Notes under the pieces: generated by a model
Seen by the model: only the letters and a program-made list of their open reading frames with translations
What the model was told of the DNA's origin: nothing
Databases searched by the model: none
Part shown: positions 1-5,520 of the stretch, piece after piece
Position numbering within the stretch: the first letter of the stretch is position 1
How the letters are laid out: the number at the start of each line of letters is the position of its first letter
NCBI GenBank assembly: GCA_021162905.1
Contig: JAGGXT010000132.1
Span: 1-5,660 of the forward strand
Reading direction: 5' to 3'
From: Candidatus Odinarchaeota archaeon
GTDB taxonomy: Archaea; Asgardarchaeota; JAGGXT01
DNA length: 5,660 bases
Position numbers and translations under genes: made by a program

Positions 1-1286
1 ATTAACTTCTCCAATTCTTCTCTAGGGATCGTATTTTTGATTTTTGCTATCTCAAAAGCAATCTGATAAATTATTGATAACTGATTCAGATAGGACTTTG
101 TTGCACAAACAGCAATTTCTGGACCTGCATTTATGTATATTGTGTAATCACATTCTCTTGCTATTGAACTCCCTACTACATTTACGATACCTATAGAAAT
201 ACCATTATATCTCTTAGTATATCTTAATGCTGTTAAAGTGTCTGCAGTCTCTCCGCTTTGACTAATAAAAACGACAGCAGTTTTATCATCTATTATAGCA
301 TAATTATCAAACTCGCTTGAAATTATAGGAATTGCCGCTATTCCGCCAAATTCTTTTAACAAGTATTGCATAACTAATCCAGCATGATACGATGTTCCAC
401 TTGCTGTAACATATACCCTATTAGCCTTAATGAGTATTTCTGCAACTTTTCTAATCATTTCCTTGTCTGCATAAAATGATTCTCTTAATGCAACTGGTTG
501 CTCATAGATTTCCTTCTCCATAAAGCTATCAAACGCACCTTTCTTAGCCATTTCATAAGTCCATGGAACCTCTTGCGGCTGGGCTTCTACTATTTTCATT
601 GTTCTCCAATCTTTAATGACATAAGAGTCACGGGTAACAACAACATACCAATAATCATCCAATGGAATTATCTTATTCGTATATTCCAAAAATGAGACAA
701 CATCACTTGCTAAAAAGAAGGCATCTTCTCCTATTCCCAAAATAAGAGGACTCTCTTTTCTAAAACCTAATAACATATCGGGGTAATCTTCACTACCAAT
801 AACTAAGGCAAATGAACCCTTCAATTTTCTTATTGCATTAACTGCTGCCAATTCAAAATCTTTTACCTTTTTTAATTCTTCCTCAATTAAGTGTGCCACA
901 ACTTCCGTATCTGTCTCGCTTCTGAAAGTGTGTCCCCTTTTTTCAAGCCTCTCTCTAAGCTCTCTATGATTAATAATAATTCCATTATGAACAACAGCAA
1001 TCTTTCCTTTGCAATCCAAGTGAGGATGAGCATTTGTAGTAGTAACTCCTCCGTGGGTTGCCCACCTAGTGTGTGCAAACCCAATATCCCCACTAAGTGG
1101 AAAGGTCTCCAGTCTTAAGTCTTTAGTAACCGCACCCACTCTCTTTAAAATTTTCAATTTTGGGTTAATCGATGCAAATCCGTAACTATCATATCCGCGA
1201 TACTCTAATCTTTTTAAGCACTCATAAACCATTGGCATTATATTTTTTCCTTGATGCTTTGATACTATGCCGATGATGCCACACAT
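1..1286 (-). CDS. glmS: Glutamine--fructose-6-phosphate aminotransferase (isomerizing), GlmS, 3' end outside window
   Basis: This enzyme makes glucosamine-6-phosphate from fructose-6-phosphate and glutamine, the entry step to UDP-GlcNAc and hence to surface glycans and N-glycosylation; it is cytoplasmic. The first 428 codons are present and the reading frame leaves the window at base 1; family members are about 590-610 residues, so most of the second SIS domain and the C-terminal tail are missing. The N-terminal class II glutaminase begins MCGIIGIVS, with Cys2 the nucleophile exposed after Met removal. It continues with LEYRGYDSYG (27-36), HTRWATHGG (72-80), the oxyanion-hole segment VVHNG (98-102) and SETDTE (123-128). 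The MEKEIYEQP linker and the sugar-binding first SIS domain follow, with SGTSYHAG near 295 and SQSGETADT near 340, then NAGPEIAVCATKSYLNQL. All key residues seen are intact. The start is fixed by Cys2. It is transcribed divergently from the next gene. Confidence 0.97.
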   Translation of the reverse strand, partial: MCGIIGIVSKHQGKNIMPMVYECLKRLEYRGYDSYGFASINPKLKILKRVGAVTKDLRLETFPLSGDIGFAHTRWATHGGVTTTNAHPHLDCKGKIAVVHNGIIINHRELRERLEKRGHTFRSETDTEVVAHLIEEELKKVKDFELAAVNAIRKLKGSFALVIGSEDYPDMLLGFRKESPLILGIGEDAFFLASDVVSFLEYTNKIIPLDDYWYVVVTRDSYVIKDWRTMKIVEAQPQEVPWTYEMAKKGAFDSFMEKEIYEQPVALRESFYADKEMIRKVAEILIKANRVYVTASGTSYHAGLVMQYLLKEFGGIAAIPIISSEFDNYAIIDDKTAVVFISQSGETADTLTALRYTKRYNGISIGIVNVVGSSIARECDYTIYINAGPEIAVCATKSYLNQLSIIYQIAFEIAKIKNTIPREELEKL

Positions 1287-1289
1287 CGA

Positions 1290-1297
1290 AATCCCTC
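1290..1297 (-). promoter_or_regulatory. Probable ribosome binding site of glmS
   Basis: On the minus strand the bases read GAGGGATT, one substitution and one end mismatch away from the archaeal SD consensus GAGGTGAT. The GAGG core ends seven bases before the ATG at 1286. This supports the ATG at Cys2 minus one as the start and implies a transcript with a short leader rather than a leaderless one. Confidence 0.55.
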
Positions 1298-1330
1298 TCA
1301 AGAATGAGACTATGAAAATCTTAATGCCTA

Positions 1331-1363
1331 AATTAATATATGTTGCTCAAATTTTCTTATAAG
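1331..1363 (-). promoter_or_regulatory. Candidate glmS core promoter (two TATA-like elements)
   Basis: Two minus-strand TATA-like elements lie upstream of glmS. CTTATAAG at 1356-1363 would place a start site near 1333 (leader about 47 nt). ATATATTAATT at 1331-1341 would place it near 1310 (leader about 24 nt). Either leader contains the GAGGGATT site. The archaeal rule of about 26 bases from TATA centre to start site is established; which element is used cannot be decided here. The leader is far too short to hold a bacterial-type glmS ribozyme. Confidence 0.4.
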
Positions 1364-1386
1364 TGGTAAAACTCTTTTTTGTACGG

Positions 1387-1428
1387 TTTATATATGTTTT
1401 GGAGAAATCTGATAAAAAAATTTTTATC
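1387..1428 (+). promoter_or_regulatory. Candidate core promoter of the ArsR/S-layer-like regulator gene
   Basis: TTTATATA at 1387-1394 is a near-ideal archaeal TATA box and predicts a start site near 1417. That gives a leader of about 36-48 nt. A second option is TTTTTATC at 1421-1428, which predicts a start near 1450 and an almost leaderless message. The two options differ in whether the TTG at 1453 or the ATG at 1465 is the more natural start codon. Primer extension or 5'-end RNA sequencing would decide. Confidence 0.4.
1411..1428. promoter_or_regulatory. 18-bp inverted repeat, candidate operator
   Basis: GATAAAAAAATTTTTATC is an inverted repeat with two perfect 8-bp arms (1411-1418 and 1421-1428) around an AA spacer. 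It covers the start site predicted from the TATA box at 1387-1394, and also overlaps the alternative TATA-like element. A dimeric winged-helix regulator bound here would block transcription, so autorepression by the gene that follows is a reasonable guess. A poly(A)/poly(T) palindrome can arise by chance in AT-rich DNA, hence the modest confidence. Confidence 0.35.
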
Positions 1429-1464
1429 CTAGTAAAATAAACTTTTTATTAGTTGGTGCGAAAA

Positions 1465-2403
1465 ATGGAGTTTTTCATTAGAATGAATGGAAAAATAAAA
1501 AAGGTAGATATTCTCTACACGGAGAAATTAGATATATTAAAGGCACTAATTCATCCAATTAGGCTAAAAATATTAAATGCGTTGCTCAAAAAGCCAAATT
1601 ATCCAAAAGCCTTAGCTAAAGAGTTGAATATACAACCACAAAAGCTCCTTTATCATTTTAAAAAACTCGAAGAACTGGGTCTTGTTGAGAAGATCAAAGA
1701 AGAGAGAATTTCTGGTTCTGTTGCCAGATTCTATAAAGTCTCACCTAAACTTTTTGTTTTTAATTTTTTAGGTGACTCGATTTTTGAAACTGCAGTAGAG
1801 ATTCCAATAAACACCCCAATCATAAGTGGATGGGTGGCTCATTTTGTGCAGGATAGTAAACTTAATGCAAAAATAGTTGTTGGAAGTCCTGATCTTCATG
1901 GTCCCTTTTCTGCAAGAGCTAGAGATGCTTGGAGTGCTGCTGAGCTTAGTTTATATTTAGGGAGGTTTATATCGGCGCTCGATAAAAATCCAATAGTACT
2001 AGATACCGCTGTTGACGCTGATATTATTAAAGAAAATTTAATTCTAATAGGCGGGCCAATCACAAATTCGATTACATGGAAAGTAAATAGGTATCTGCCG
2101 TTATATTTTGATATAGAATCTGGAAATACTATAGTTGATAAGGTAGAGATGAAAAGATACACTGATGATAACCTTGGAATAGTGGCTCTGATAGATAATC
2201 CATTTGTTGAGGAAGAAAAAAGGAAAATTCTAGTTTGTGCGGGAAAGAAAATAGCTGGGACAAGAGCTGCTATTCTCTCTCTAATCCGATATGAAGAACG
2301 GTTTCCGCATAATAGTAATTTTGCATTCCTTGTAGAAGGTATTGATAAGGATAGTGACGGAATAATAGATGACGTAACTTTTGTGAAAGAATTAAGGCTG
2401 TAA
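1465..2403 (+). CDS. ArsR-type winged-helix regulator fused to an S-layer-like C-terminal domain
   Basis: Residues about 19-96 form an ArsR-type winged helix: HPIRLKILNALL is helix 1, LAKELN helix 2, and QKLLYHFKKLEELGLVEK the recognition helix and following turn, with a wing to FYKVS. The remaining 215 residues are a different domain: VVGSPDLHGPFSARARD (138-154), ILIGGPITNSIT (193-204), ILVCAGKKIAGTRAAILSL (255-273), and a closing Asp-rich loop DKDSDGIIDD (294-303). The GGP-N and AG-GTRAA segments resemble conserved parts of methanococcal-type S-layer proteins. I recall this from the family and could not search. There is no signal peptide or membrane helix, so the protein should be cytoplasmic. 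It is probably a DNA-binding regulator with a ligand-sensing domain; the ligand is unknown. Start: ATG 1465 (312 residues) is chosen because GGTG lies six bases upstream; in-frame TTG 1453 would add four residues. The 3' end overlaps the protease gene. Confidence 0.85.
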   Translation: MEFFIRMNGKIKKVDILYTEKLDILKALIHPIRLKILNALLKKPNYPKALAKELNIQPQKLLYHFKKLEELGLVEKIKEERISGSVARFYKVSPKLFVFNFLGDSIFETAVEIPINTPIISGWVAHFVQDSKLNAKIVVGSPDLHGPFSARARDAWSAAELSLYLGRFISALDKNPIVLDTAVDADIIKENLILIGGPITNSITWKVNRYLPLYFDIESGNTIVDKVEMKRYTDDNLGIVALIDNPFVEEEKRKILVCAGKKIAGTRAAILSLIRYEERFPHNSNFAFLVEGIDKDSDGIIDDVTFVKELRL

Positions 2404-3081
2404 AGTCATAACTATCATCGTAACTACCAGGAAAAGATTAAGAAAGGCATGTGAAATTATCGTATTTTCTAAGGTTCTAGTTTTTATATACAGAAGACCG
2501 AGGAGGTATCCCATTACAAATGTAAAAGGCCACCCTAATAATATCCCAAAATACCAATGCCATAGCATAAATAAAAATGCCTGAAACCTTATTACCCACT
2601 TAGAGGAATATCCTTGTTTTAACAAACTCTCGATCAAGGTAAATCTGAAATATAATTCCTCGACGATTGAATGTATGCCTATTGAAACTATTGTAGTAAC
2701 TATAATCAACTCTATTGAAGGTTTAGCTATGCTTGTTTCTCCAATGAGAATGGTTTTCCACATTGCTATATTTAACTCGGCTAGAAAATTGACTATAGAA
2801 AATGTTATAATGAGTGTAACGAATGATATTACCGCTATCAAAAATGCCATACTAACTCGCAAATCTTTTTTCTTAGTACCTAAAGAAAGACCATTTCTTT
2901 TTATCGTGAAGATTGTTGTTATGAATAGAGAGCCCTCAACTGAGATGGTTCTAATTGATAATAGATAAATATCTGCAAAAATATTTTGATTAAAGGTTAA
3001 ATGAACTATAAACATAAAAATCTGAGCTATTACGAACGGAAGAATTAAGTATACAAAACTCTGTGTTTTCTTTTCGCTCAA
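2392..3081 (-). CDS. CPBP-family intramembrane metalloprotease (CAAX protease/Abi family)
   Basis: This is a 229-residue polytopic membrane protein with hydrophobic segments near 9-30, 36-60, 77-102, 124-138, 165-180, 184-198 and 206-226. The three diagnostic motifs are present: EELYFR (E141, E142, R146), FMLWH (F171, H175) and HAFLN (H211, N215), so the glutamate/histidine active site in the membrane looks intact. Family members include eukaryotic Rce1-type CAAX proteases and bacterial bacteriocin-immunity or regulatory proteases; archaeal substrates are mostly unknown, and no function beyond proteolysis is claimed. The start codon is TTG at 3081: an in-frame stop lies at 3111-3109 and the next ATG (residue 23) would cut into the first helix. 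No good SD is visible. The gene converges with, and overlaps by 12 bp, the regulator to its left in the window, and diverges from the Yip1-like gene, sharing a 120-bp promoter region. Confidence 0.93.
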   Translation of the reverse strand: MSEKKTQSFVYLILPFVIAQIFMFIVHLTFNQNIFADIYLLSIRTISVEGSLFITTIFTIKRNGLSLGTKKKDLRVSMAFLIAVISFVTLIITFSIVNFLAELNIAMWKTILIGETSIAKPSIELIIVTTIVSIGIHSIVEELYFRFTLIESLLKQGYSSKWVIRFQAFLFMLWHWYFGILLGWPFTFVMGYLLGLLYIKTRTLENTIISHAFLNLFLVVTMIVMTLQP

Positions 3082-3122
3082 TGTTATCAGCCTATTTAAA
3101 TTATTTTCTTAAGGAAAATTTA

Positions 3123-3132
3123 AGTTTTATAG
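3123..3132 (-). promoter_or_regulatory. Candidate TATA element of the CPBP protease gene
   Basis: On the minus strand TCTATAAAAC-like sequence (CTATAAAA at 3125-3132) lies about 47 bases upstream of the TTG start. It predicts a start site near 3102 and a leader of about 20 nt without a clear SD. The palindromic TATTTAAATA at 3141-3150 could also serve this strand, giving a start near 3120. Confidence 0.35.
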
Positions 3133-3134
3133 AA

Positions 3135-3171
3135 GCGGAATATTTAAATACATTTGTTCTCAATTTATACT
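3135..3171 (+). promoter_or_regulatory. Candidate promoter of the Yip1/surface-protein/regulator operon
   Basis: GCGGAA (3135-3140) followed by TATTTAAA (3141-3148) has the layout of an archaeal BRE plus TATA box and predicts a start site near 3171, with a leader of about 30 nt. A second element, TTTATACT at 3164-3171, would place the start near 3194 and make the first gene almost leaderless. TATTTAAATA is a perfect palindrome, so it may bind TBP in either orientation and couple this operon to the divergent protease gene. Confidence 0.45.
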
Positions 3172-3201
3172 TAGATATCACATCTAACATAAATTTCAAA
3201 T

Positions 3202-3804
3202 ATGGTGGTATCCGTGGAATCTGAAATTTATGCAGAAAAAATAGAATTCTTCGAGCTCTTAGGAAGGATACTACTAAGGCCACGAGAAACATTTTCATTA
3301 CTTATAAATAAACCTTCAAGATTCTTAATGTACGATGTTTTCTTGGTGTATCTCTTTTTTACATCGGTGAAAATCTCAACATTAATCGTTGTGCTTGAAA
3401 CAATTAATGGCTCTATTTTTCCTGGATTTCCCTCTGGTTTATCATTTATCAGTCTTACATTGATATTATCATTAGTGGCTGTAGCGTCACTTTTCGTATC
3501 ATCGTTTCTCTCACATTTTGTTGCTAAGGAAATATTCAAAGGAGTAGGGAACATGAACGAACTTCTGAATCTTTATGGATATTCATCAATATCAAATGTA
3601 GTAGTCGTTGCCCTATCTTTAATTGCAATTTTTCTACCAACTCCTATAAATATAGGCCTAATCATAGTTTCCTATATTATATATCTCCTCTGGAAAGCAA
3701 TACTTTACATGATCTCAGTAGAAGAAGTCTATGGACTAGATGAATTTAAAGCATTTATATCTGGTGTCATAGTACCATCGTTTCTTCTAGTGTTTCTATT
3801 TTAA
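3202..3804 (+). CDS. Yip1-family polytopic membrane protein
   Basis: This 200-residue protein fits the prokaryotic Yip1 domain. A cytoplasmic amphipathic start (FFELLGRILLRPRETFSLL, 16-34) carries the typical LLRPRETF motif. Membrane helices follow near 42-64, 82-107, 132-147, 150-172 and 185-200. The loop GNMNELLNLYGYSS (116-129) matches the conserved Yip1 G-x-ELL-x-YGYS segment, and W164 lies in the fourth helix as often in the family. Eukaryotic Yip1 proteins work in vesicle trafficking; the role in archaea and bacteria is unknown, so only membrane location and family are asserted. It is the first gene of a three-gene operon, and the next SD begins at its stop codon. Start: ATG 3202 is taken. 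GTG 3214, with GGTGG five bases upstream, is an alternative that removes four residues and no domain. Confidence 0.85.
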   Translation: MVVSVESEIYAEKIEFFELLGRILLRPRETFSLLINKPSRFLMYDVFLVYLFFTSVKISTLIVVLETINGSIFPGFPSGLSFISLTLILSLVAVASLFVSSFLSHFVAKEIFKGVGNMNELLNLYGYSSISNVVVVALSLIAIFLPTPINIGLIIVSYIIYLLWKAILYMISVEEVYGLDEFKAFISGVIVPSFLLVFLF

Positions 3805-3814
3805 GGAGGAGTGA
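3803..3814 (+). promoter_or_regulatory. Strong SD that moves the start of the next gene to ATG 3817
   Basis: AAGGAGGAGTGA contains GGAGG (3805-3809), overlapping the end of the Yip1-like gene. It sits seven bases before ATG 3817 but only one base before the in-frame GTG 3811, which is too close. GGAGG-GTGA also reads almost as the full archaeal consensus, so the GTG is best seen as part of the ribosome binding site. The layout implies coupled translation with the upstream gene. Confidence 0.75.
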
Positions 3815-3816
3815 AA

Positions 3817-4851
3817 ATGAAGACAAATACAGAGAGCATATTGGGAGTTTTCATAATAGCTATCATGGTGCTTGGCTTTGCATATTCAGTTTATTATTCC
3901 TATGTAAATAATTGGTGGACTTTTACATGGCCTTCATGGTCTTGGAAACCTCATGACTCTTATAGAGTTGAATACTTCTATGAATATGAATATCTAACCT
4001 ATACAGAAGAATTCGAGAATATATCCTCTTCTTCCCTTAGCATACGTGTTACTAAGGGAAGTATATCCATATATTGGGAGGAACTTGAGTCAAAAATATG
4101 CAAAATCATCATAAAAATTCCGAAAAATGAAATGGCTAATTATAGCGTAAACTACAGTCTTGACCAGAATAATACTCATCTCGAGCTTGTAATTATATCA
4201 GATATTCCATCAGTGGAATTGATTTTTAATCCAAAGTATATCTATAACCTAACCTATATAAGTGCTGAAACCGAGATGGGTAATATATCAATTAGTACGT
4301 CGGCTCCATATAAGTATGTCTCAATAGGAGAATTAAGAGTTAGCTCAAGTACAGGAGGGTTCGAAGGGGAACTTAAAGATGCATCCATAGATCAAATGGT
4401 AGTAGACTTAGATATGGGCAGTATTGATATATATGCCGATAATGCAACAATAAAATCGACAATGACACTAATAACCAATATGGGTAGCATAACCATGGGG
4501 CTCTTAAATTCCCAACTTCCTAAAAAGGTATTCATTTCAACAGATATGGGGTCTGTCTCATTAAAGCTGAGTAATGTTTGCTGCGATAATTTCTCCAATG
4601 TGCATATAGATACTAATATGGGCTCTATAAGTTTTCAAATGCTCCTAAACCCAAATATACCAGGAAGAATTAAAGCATCAACTGACGCAGGCGGTTTGTC
4701 ATATGCTGTTGATGAAAACTTTGAGGTGGTAACTAGTCAGAGAAATTATGTAGAGCTGAAAACTAGTGATTTCAGCGAGGGAAATGGAATAGATGTAACA
4801 TTAATATCGAATATGGGTTCCATAGATATAACTGCAGAAAGGTTGGGATGA
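3817..4851 (+). CDS. Membrane-anchored surface protein with (D/N)MGS beta-strand repeats, DUF4097/toastrack-like
   Basis: The protein has 344 residues. One N-terminal hydrophobic segment (about 8-30) with few charges before it should act as signal anchor, leaving the rest outside. Residues 31-45 are rich in Trp (W33, W34, W38, W41, W43), a likely membrane-interface stalk. Residues 49-67 alternate Tyr/Phe with Glu. From about 75 on it is beta-strand-rich, with nine related motifs of the type (T/S)(D/N)MGS(I/V)x(I/L/F) at 79, 152, 178, 198, 220, 242, 266, 289 and 331. Spacing from 178 is 20-24 residues (42 before the last), as in a beta-solenoid and in DUF4097 'putative adhesin' domains. Eight N-x-S/T sequons fit glycosylation outside the cell. 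Cys pair 255-256 and C95 are the only cysteines. It lies between a Yip1-like protein and a regulator, so it may be an envelope sensor or adhesin; the DUF4097 link is by pattern, not by search. Confidence 0.8.
   Translation: MKTNTESILGVFIIAIMVLGFAYSVYYSYVNNWWTFTWPSWSWKPHDSYRVEYFYEYEYLTYTEEFENISSSSLSIRVTKGSISIYWEELESKICKIIIKIPKNEMANYSVNYSLDQNNTHLELVIISDIPSVELIFNPKYIYNLTYISAETEMGNISISTSAPYKYVSIGELRVSSSTGGFEGELKDASIDQMVVDLDMGSIDIYADNATIKSTMTLITNMGSITMGLLNSQLPKKVFISTDMGSVSLKLSNVCCDNFSNVHIDTNMGSISFQMLLNPNIPGRIKASTDAGGLSYAVDENFEVVTSQRNYVELKTSDFSEGNGIDVTLISNMGSIDITAERLG
4270..4836 (+). repeat. Degenerate coding repeat, about 60-72 bp period (beta-solenoid rungs)
   Basis: This stretch encodes residues 152-340 of the surface protein and carries eight of its nine motif copies: TEMGN, SSTGG, LDMGS, TNMGS, TDMGS, TNMGS, TDAGG and SNMGS. 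The DNA repeats only weakly (ATATGGG followed by C, T or TCT recurs at 4413, 4479, 4545, 4617 and 4812), so the repeat is conserved as protein, not DNA, and looks old rather than a recent tandem expansion. The missing copy between 289 and 331 leaves a double-length interval that could hold a diverged rung. Confidence 0.7.
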
Positions 4852-5501
4852 TCATGGTTTTTATTTCAAAAGATGACCCATATAGAGCAAGAATTCTCAT
4901 AGATGCTCTCTCTGATAAGACTAGATTGGAGATTCTTAAACTACTAATGAGTAATCCAACCGGCATGACCGCAGCTCAAATAGCAAGAATTCTAAACAAA
5001 ACGATTCCAACAATTTTAAGCCATCTTGAAATTCTAACAGAAGCTGGAATTCTTCGAATTGATTATACCATGTATCGTGGTCGTGCTCTTAAATTATATA
5101 GCATATCAGAAAAAGAAATCTCTGTTGAAATCGACCTACAAAAATTTGTATGGATTCCATTAAGAAGTTATTTAGACCTCTGGGTATCTCAATATATCAA
5201 AATAAAAAGGGAAACTGATATCCTGCCATCTAAAGTTAGTGCGAAGGATATAGCAAAAATATTGGGAATTGACGAAAGAACGGCGGTACATATTAAGGAG
5301 CAGATTGAAAATAACCCCAGCTGGCTATCATCTCTAGTGAATGAAGCTCTTCAAATTCTCTCTCAAAGAGGATTCATCACAATTGCAGATCTGAGTAAAT
5401 CCCTAAGTATTGCTAGAATATGGGCTAAAAAATTAGCAGAATTAATTGTTCAACAAGGGTATGCTTACCTTAAGGATGATACTCTTTATAGAAGATTTTG
5501 A
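4848..5501 (+). CDS. ArsR-type winged-helix transcriptional regulator with extra C-terminal HTH segments
   Basis: The product has 217 residues and no membrane helix. Residues about 14-88 form an ArsR-type winged helix: ILIDALSDKTRLEILKLL (helix 1), TAAQIARILN (helix 2), TIPTILSHLEILTEAGILR (recognition helix and turn), and the wing TMYRGRALKLYSIS. No CxC metal-binding pair is seen; the protein has no cysteine, so arsenite- or metal-type sensing through thiols is unlikely. The middle (about 96-120) could be a dimer helix. Two more HTH-like stretches follow: AKDIAKILGIDERTAVHIK (132-150), and 176-217, where ITIADLSKSLSIARIWAKKL precedes a short wing. The start codon overlaps the preceding TGA as ATGA, so translation is coupled. 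ATG 4854 is a possible alternative start. Its place at the end of the operon suggests autoregulation or a response to its two membrane neighbours. This is inference. Confidence 0.88.
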   Translation: MIMVFISKDDPYRARILIDALSDKTRLEILKLLMSNPTGMTAAQIARILNKTIPTILSHLEILTEAGILRIDYTMYRGRALKLYSISEKEISVEIDLQKFVWIPLRSYLDLWVSQYIKIKRETDILPSKVSAKDIAKILGIDERTAVHIKEQIENNPSWLSSLVNEALQILSQRGFITIADLSKSLSIARIWAKKLAELIVQQGYAYLKDDTLYRRF

Positions 5502-5505
5502 TAAA

Positions 5506-5515
5506 TTGTTTTTAA
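5506..5515 (+). terminator. Possible T-rich termination site after the operon
   Basis: TTGTTTTTAA begins five bases after the last stop codon of the operon. Archaeal RNA polymerase commonly terminates at T-rich stretches on the non-template strand without needing a hairpin, so this could end the transcript. The run is short (five T), so confidence is low. Confidence 0.3.
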
Positions 5516-5520
5516 TAAAA

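Noticed and set aside
887..1093. Minus-strand open frame of 68 codons overlapping glmS in another frame
   Set aside because: The glmS frame here encodes the conserved HTRWATHGG, VVHNG and SETDTE motifs, so this frame is a shadow.
498..1118. Plus-strand open frames of 65 and 75 codons
   Set aside because: They lie wholly inside the glmS coding region on the other strand, whose translation matches the family throughout; the peptides are low-complexity and lack SD or promoter context.
1334..1398. Direct repeat TAATATATGTT / TTATATATGTT (1334-1344 and 1388-1398)
   Set aside because: Ten of eleven bases match, but both copies coincide with TATA-like sequence, so the likeness is expected from promoter composition.
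1287..1464. glmS ribozyme or other riboswitch in the leader
   Set aside because: The predicted leader is under about 50 nt and no long paired structure was seen on the minus strand; the bacterial glmS ribozyme needs far more sequence.
1896..2162. Minus-strand open frame of 88 codons
   Set aside because: Antisense to the conserved C-terminal domain of the S-layer-like regulator; no start context of its own.
2675..2968. Plus-strand open frame of 97 codons
   Set aside because: Antisense to the protease gene, which carries all the CPBP motifs; the antisense peptide resembles nothing recognised.
3101..3554. Minus-strand open frames at 3101-3298 and 3228-3554
   Set aside because: They run antisense to the Yip1-like gene, and the first also crosses the divergent promoter region; no SD and no recognisable domain.
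4392..4966. Minus-strand open frames at 4392-4598 and 4772-4966
   Set aside because: Antisense to the MGS repeat region and to the start of the final regulator; shadows of a repeated codon pattern.
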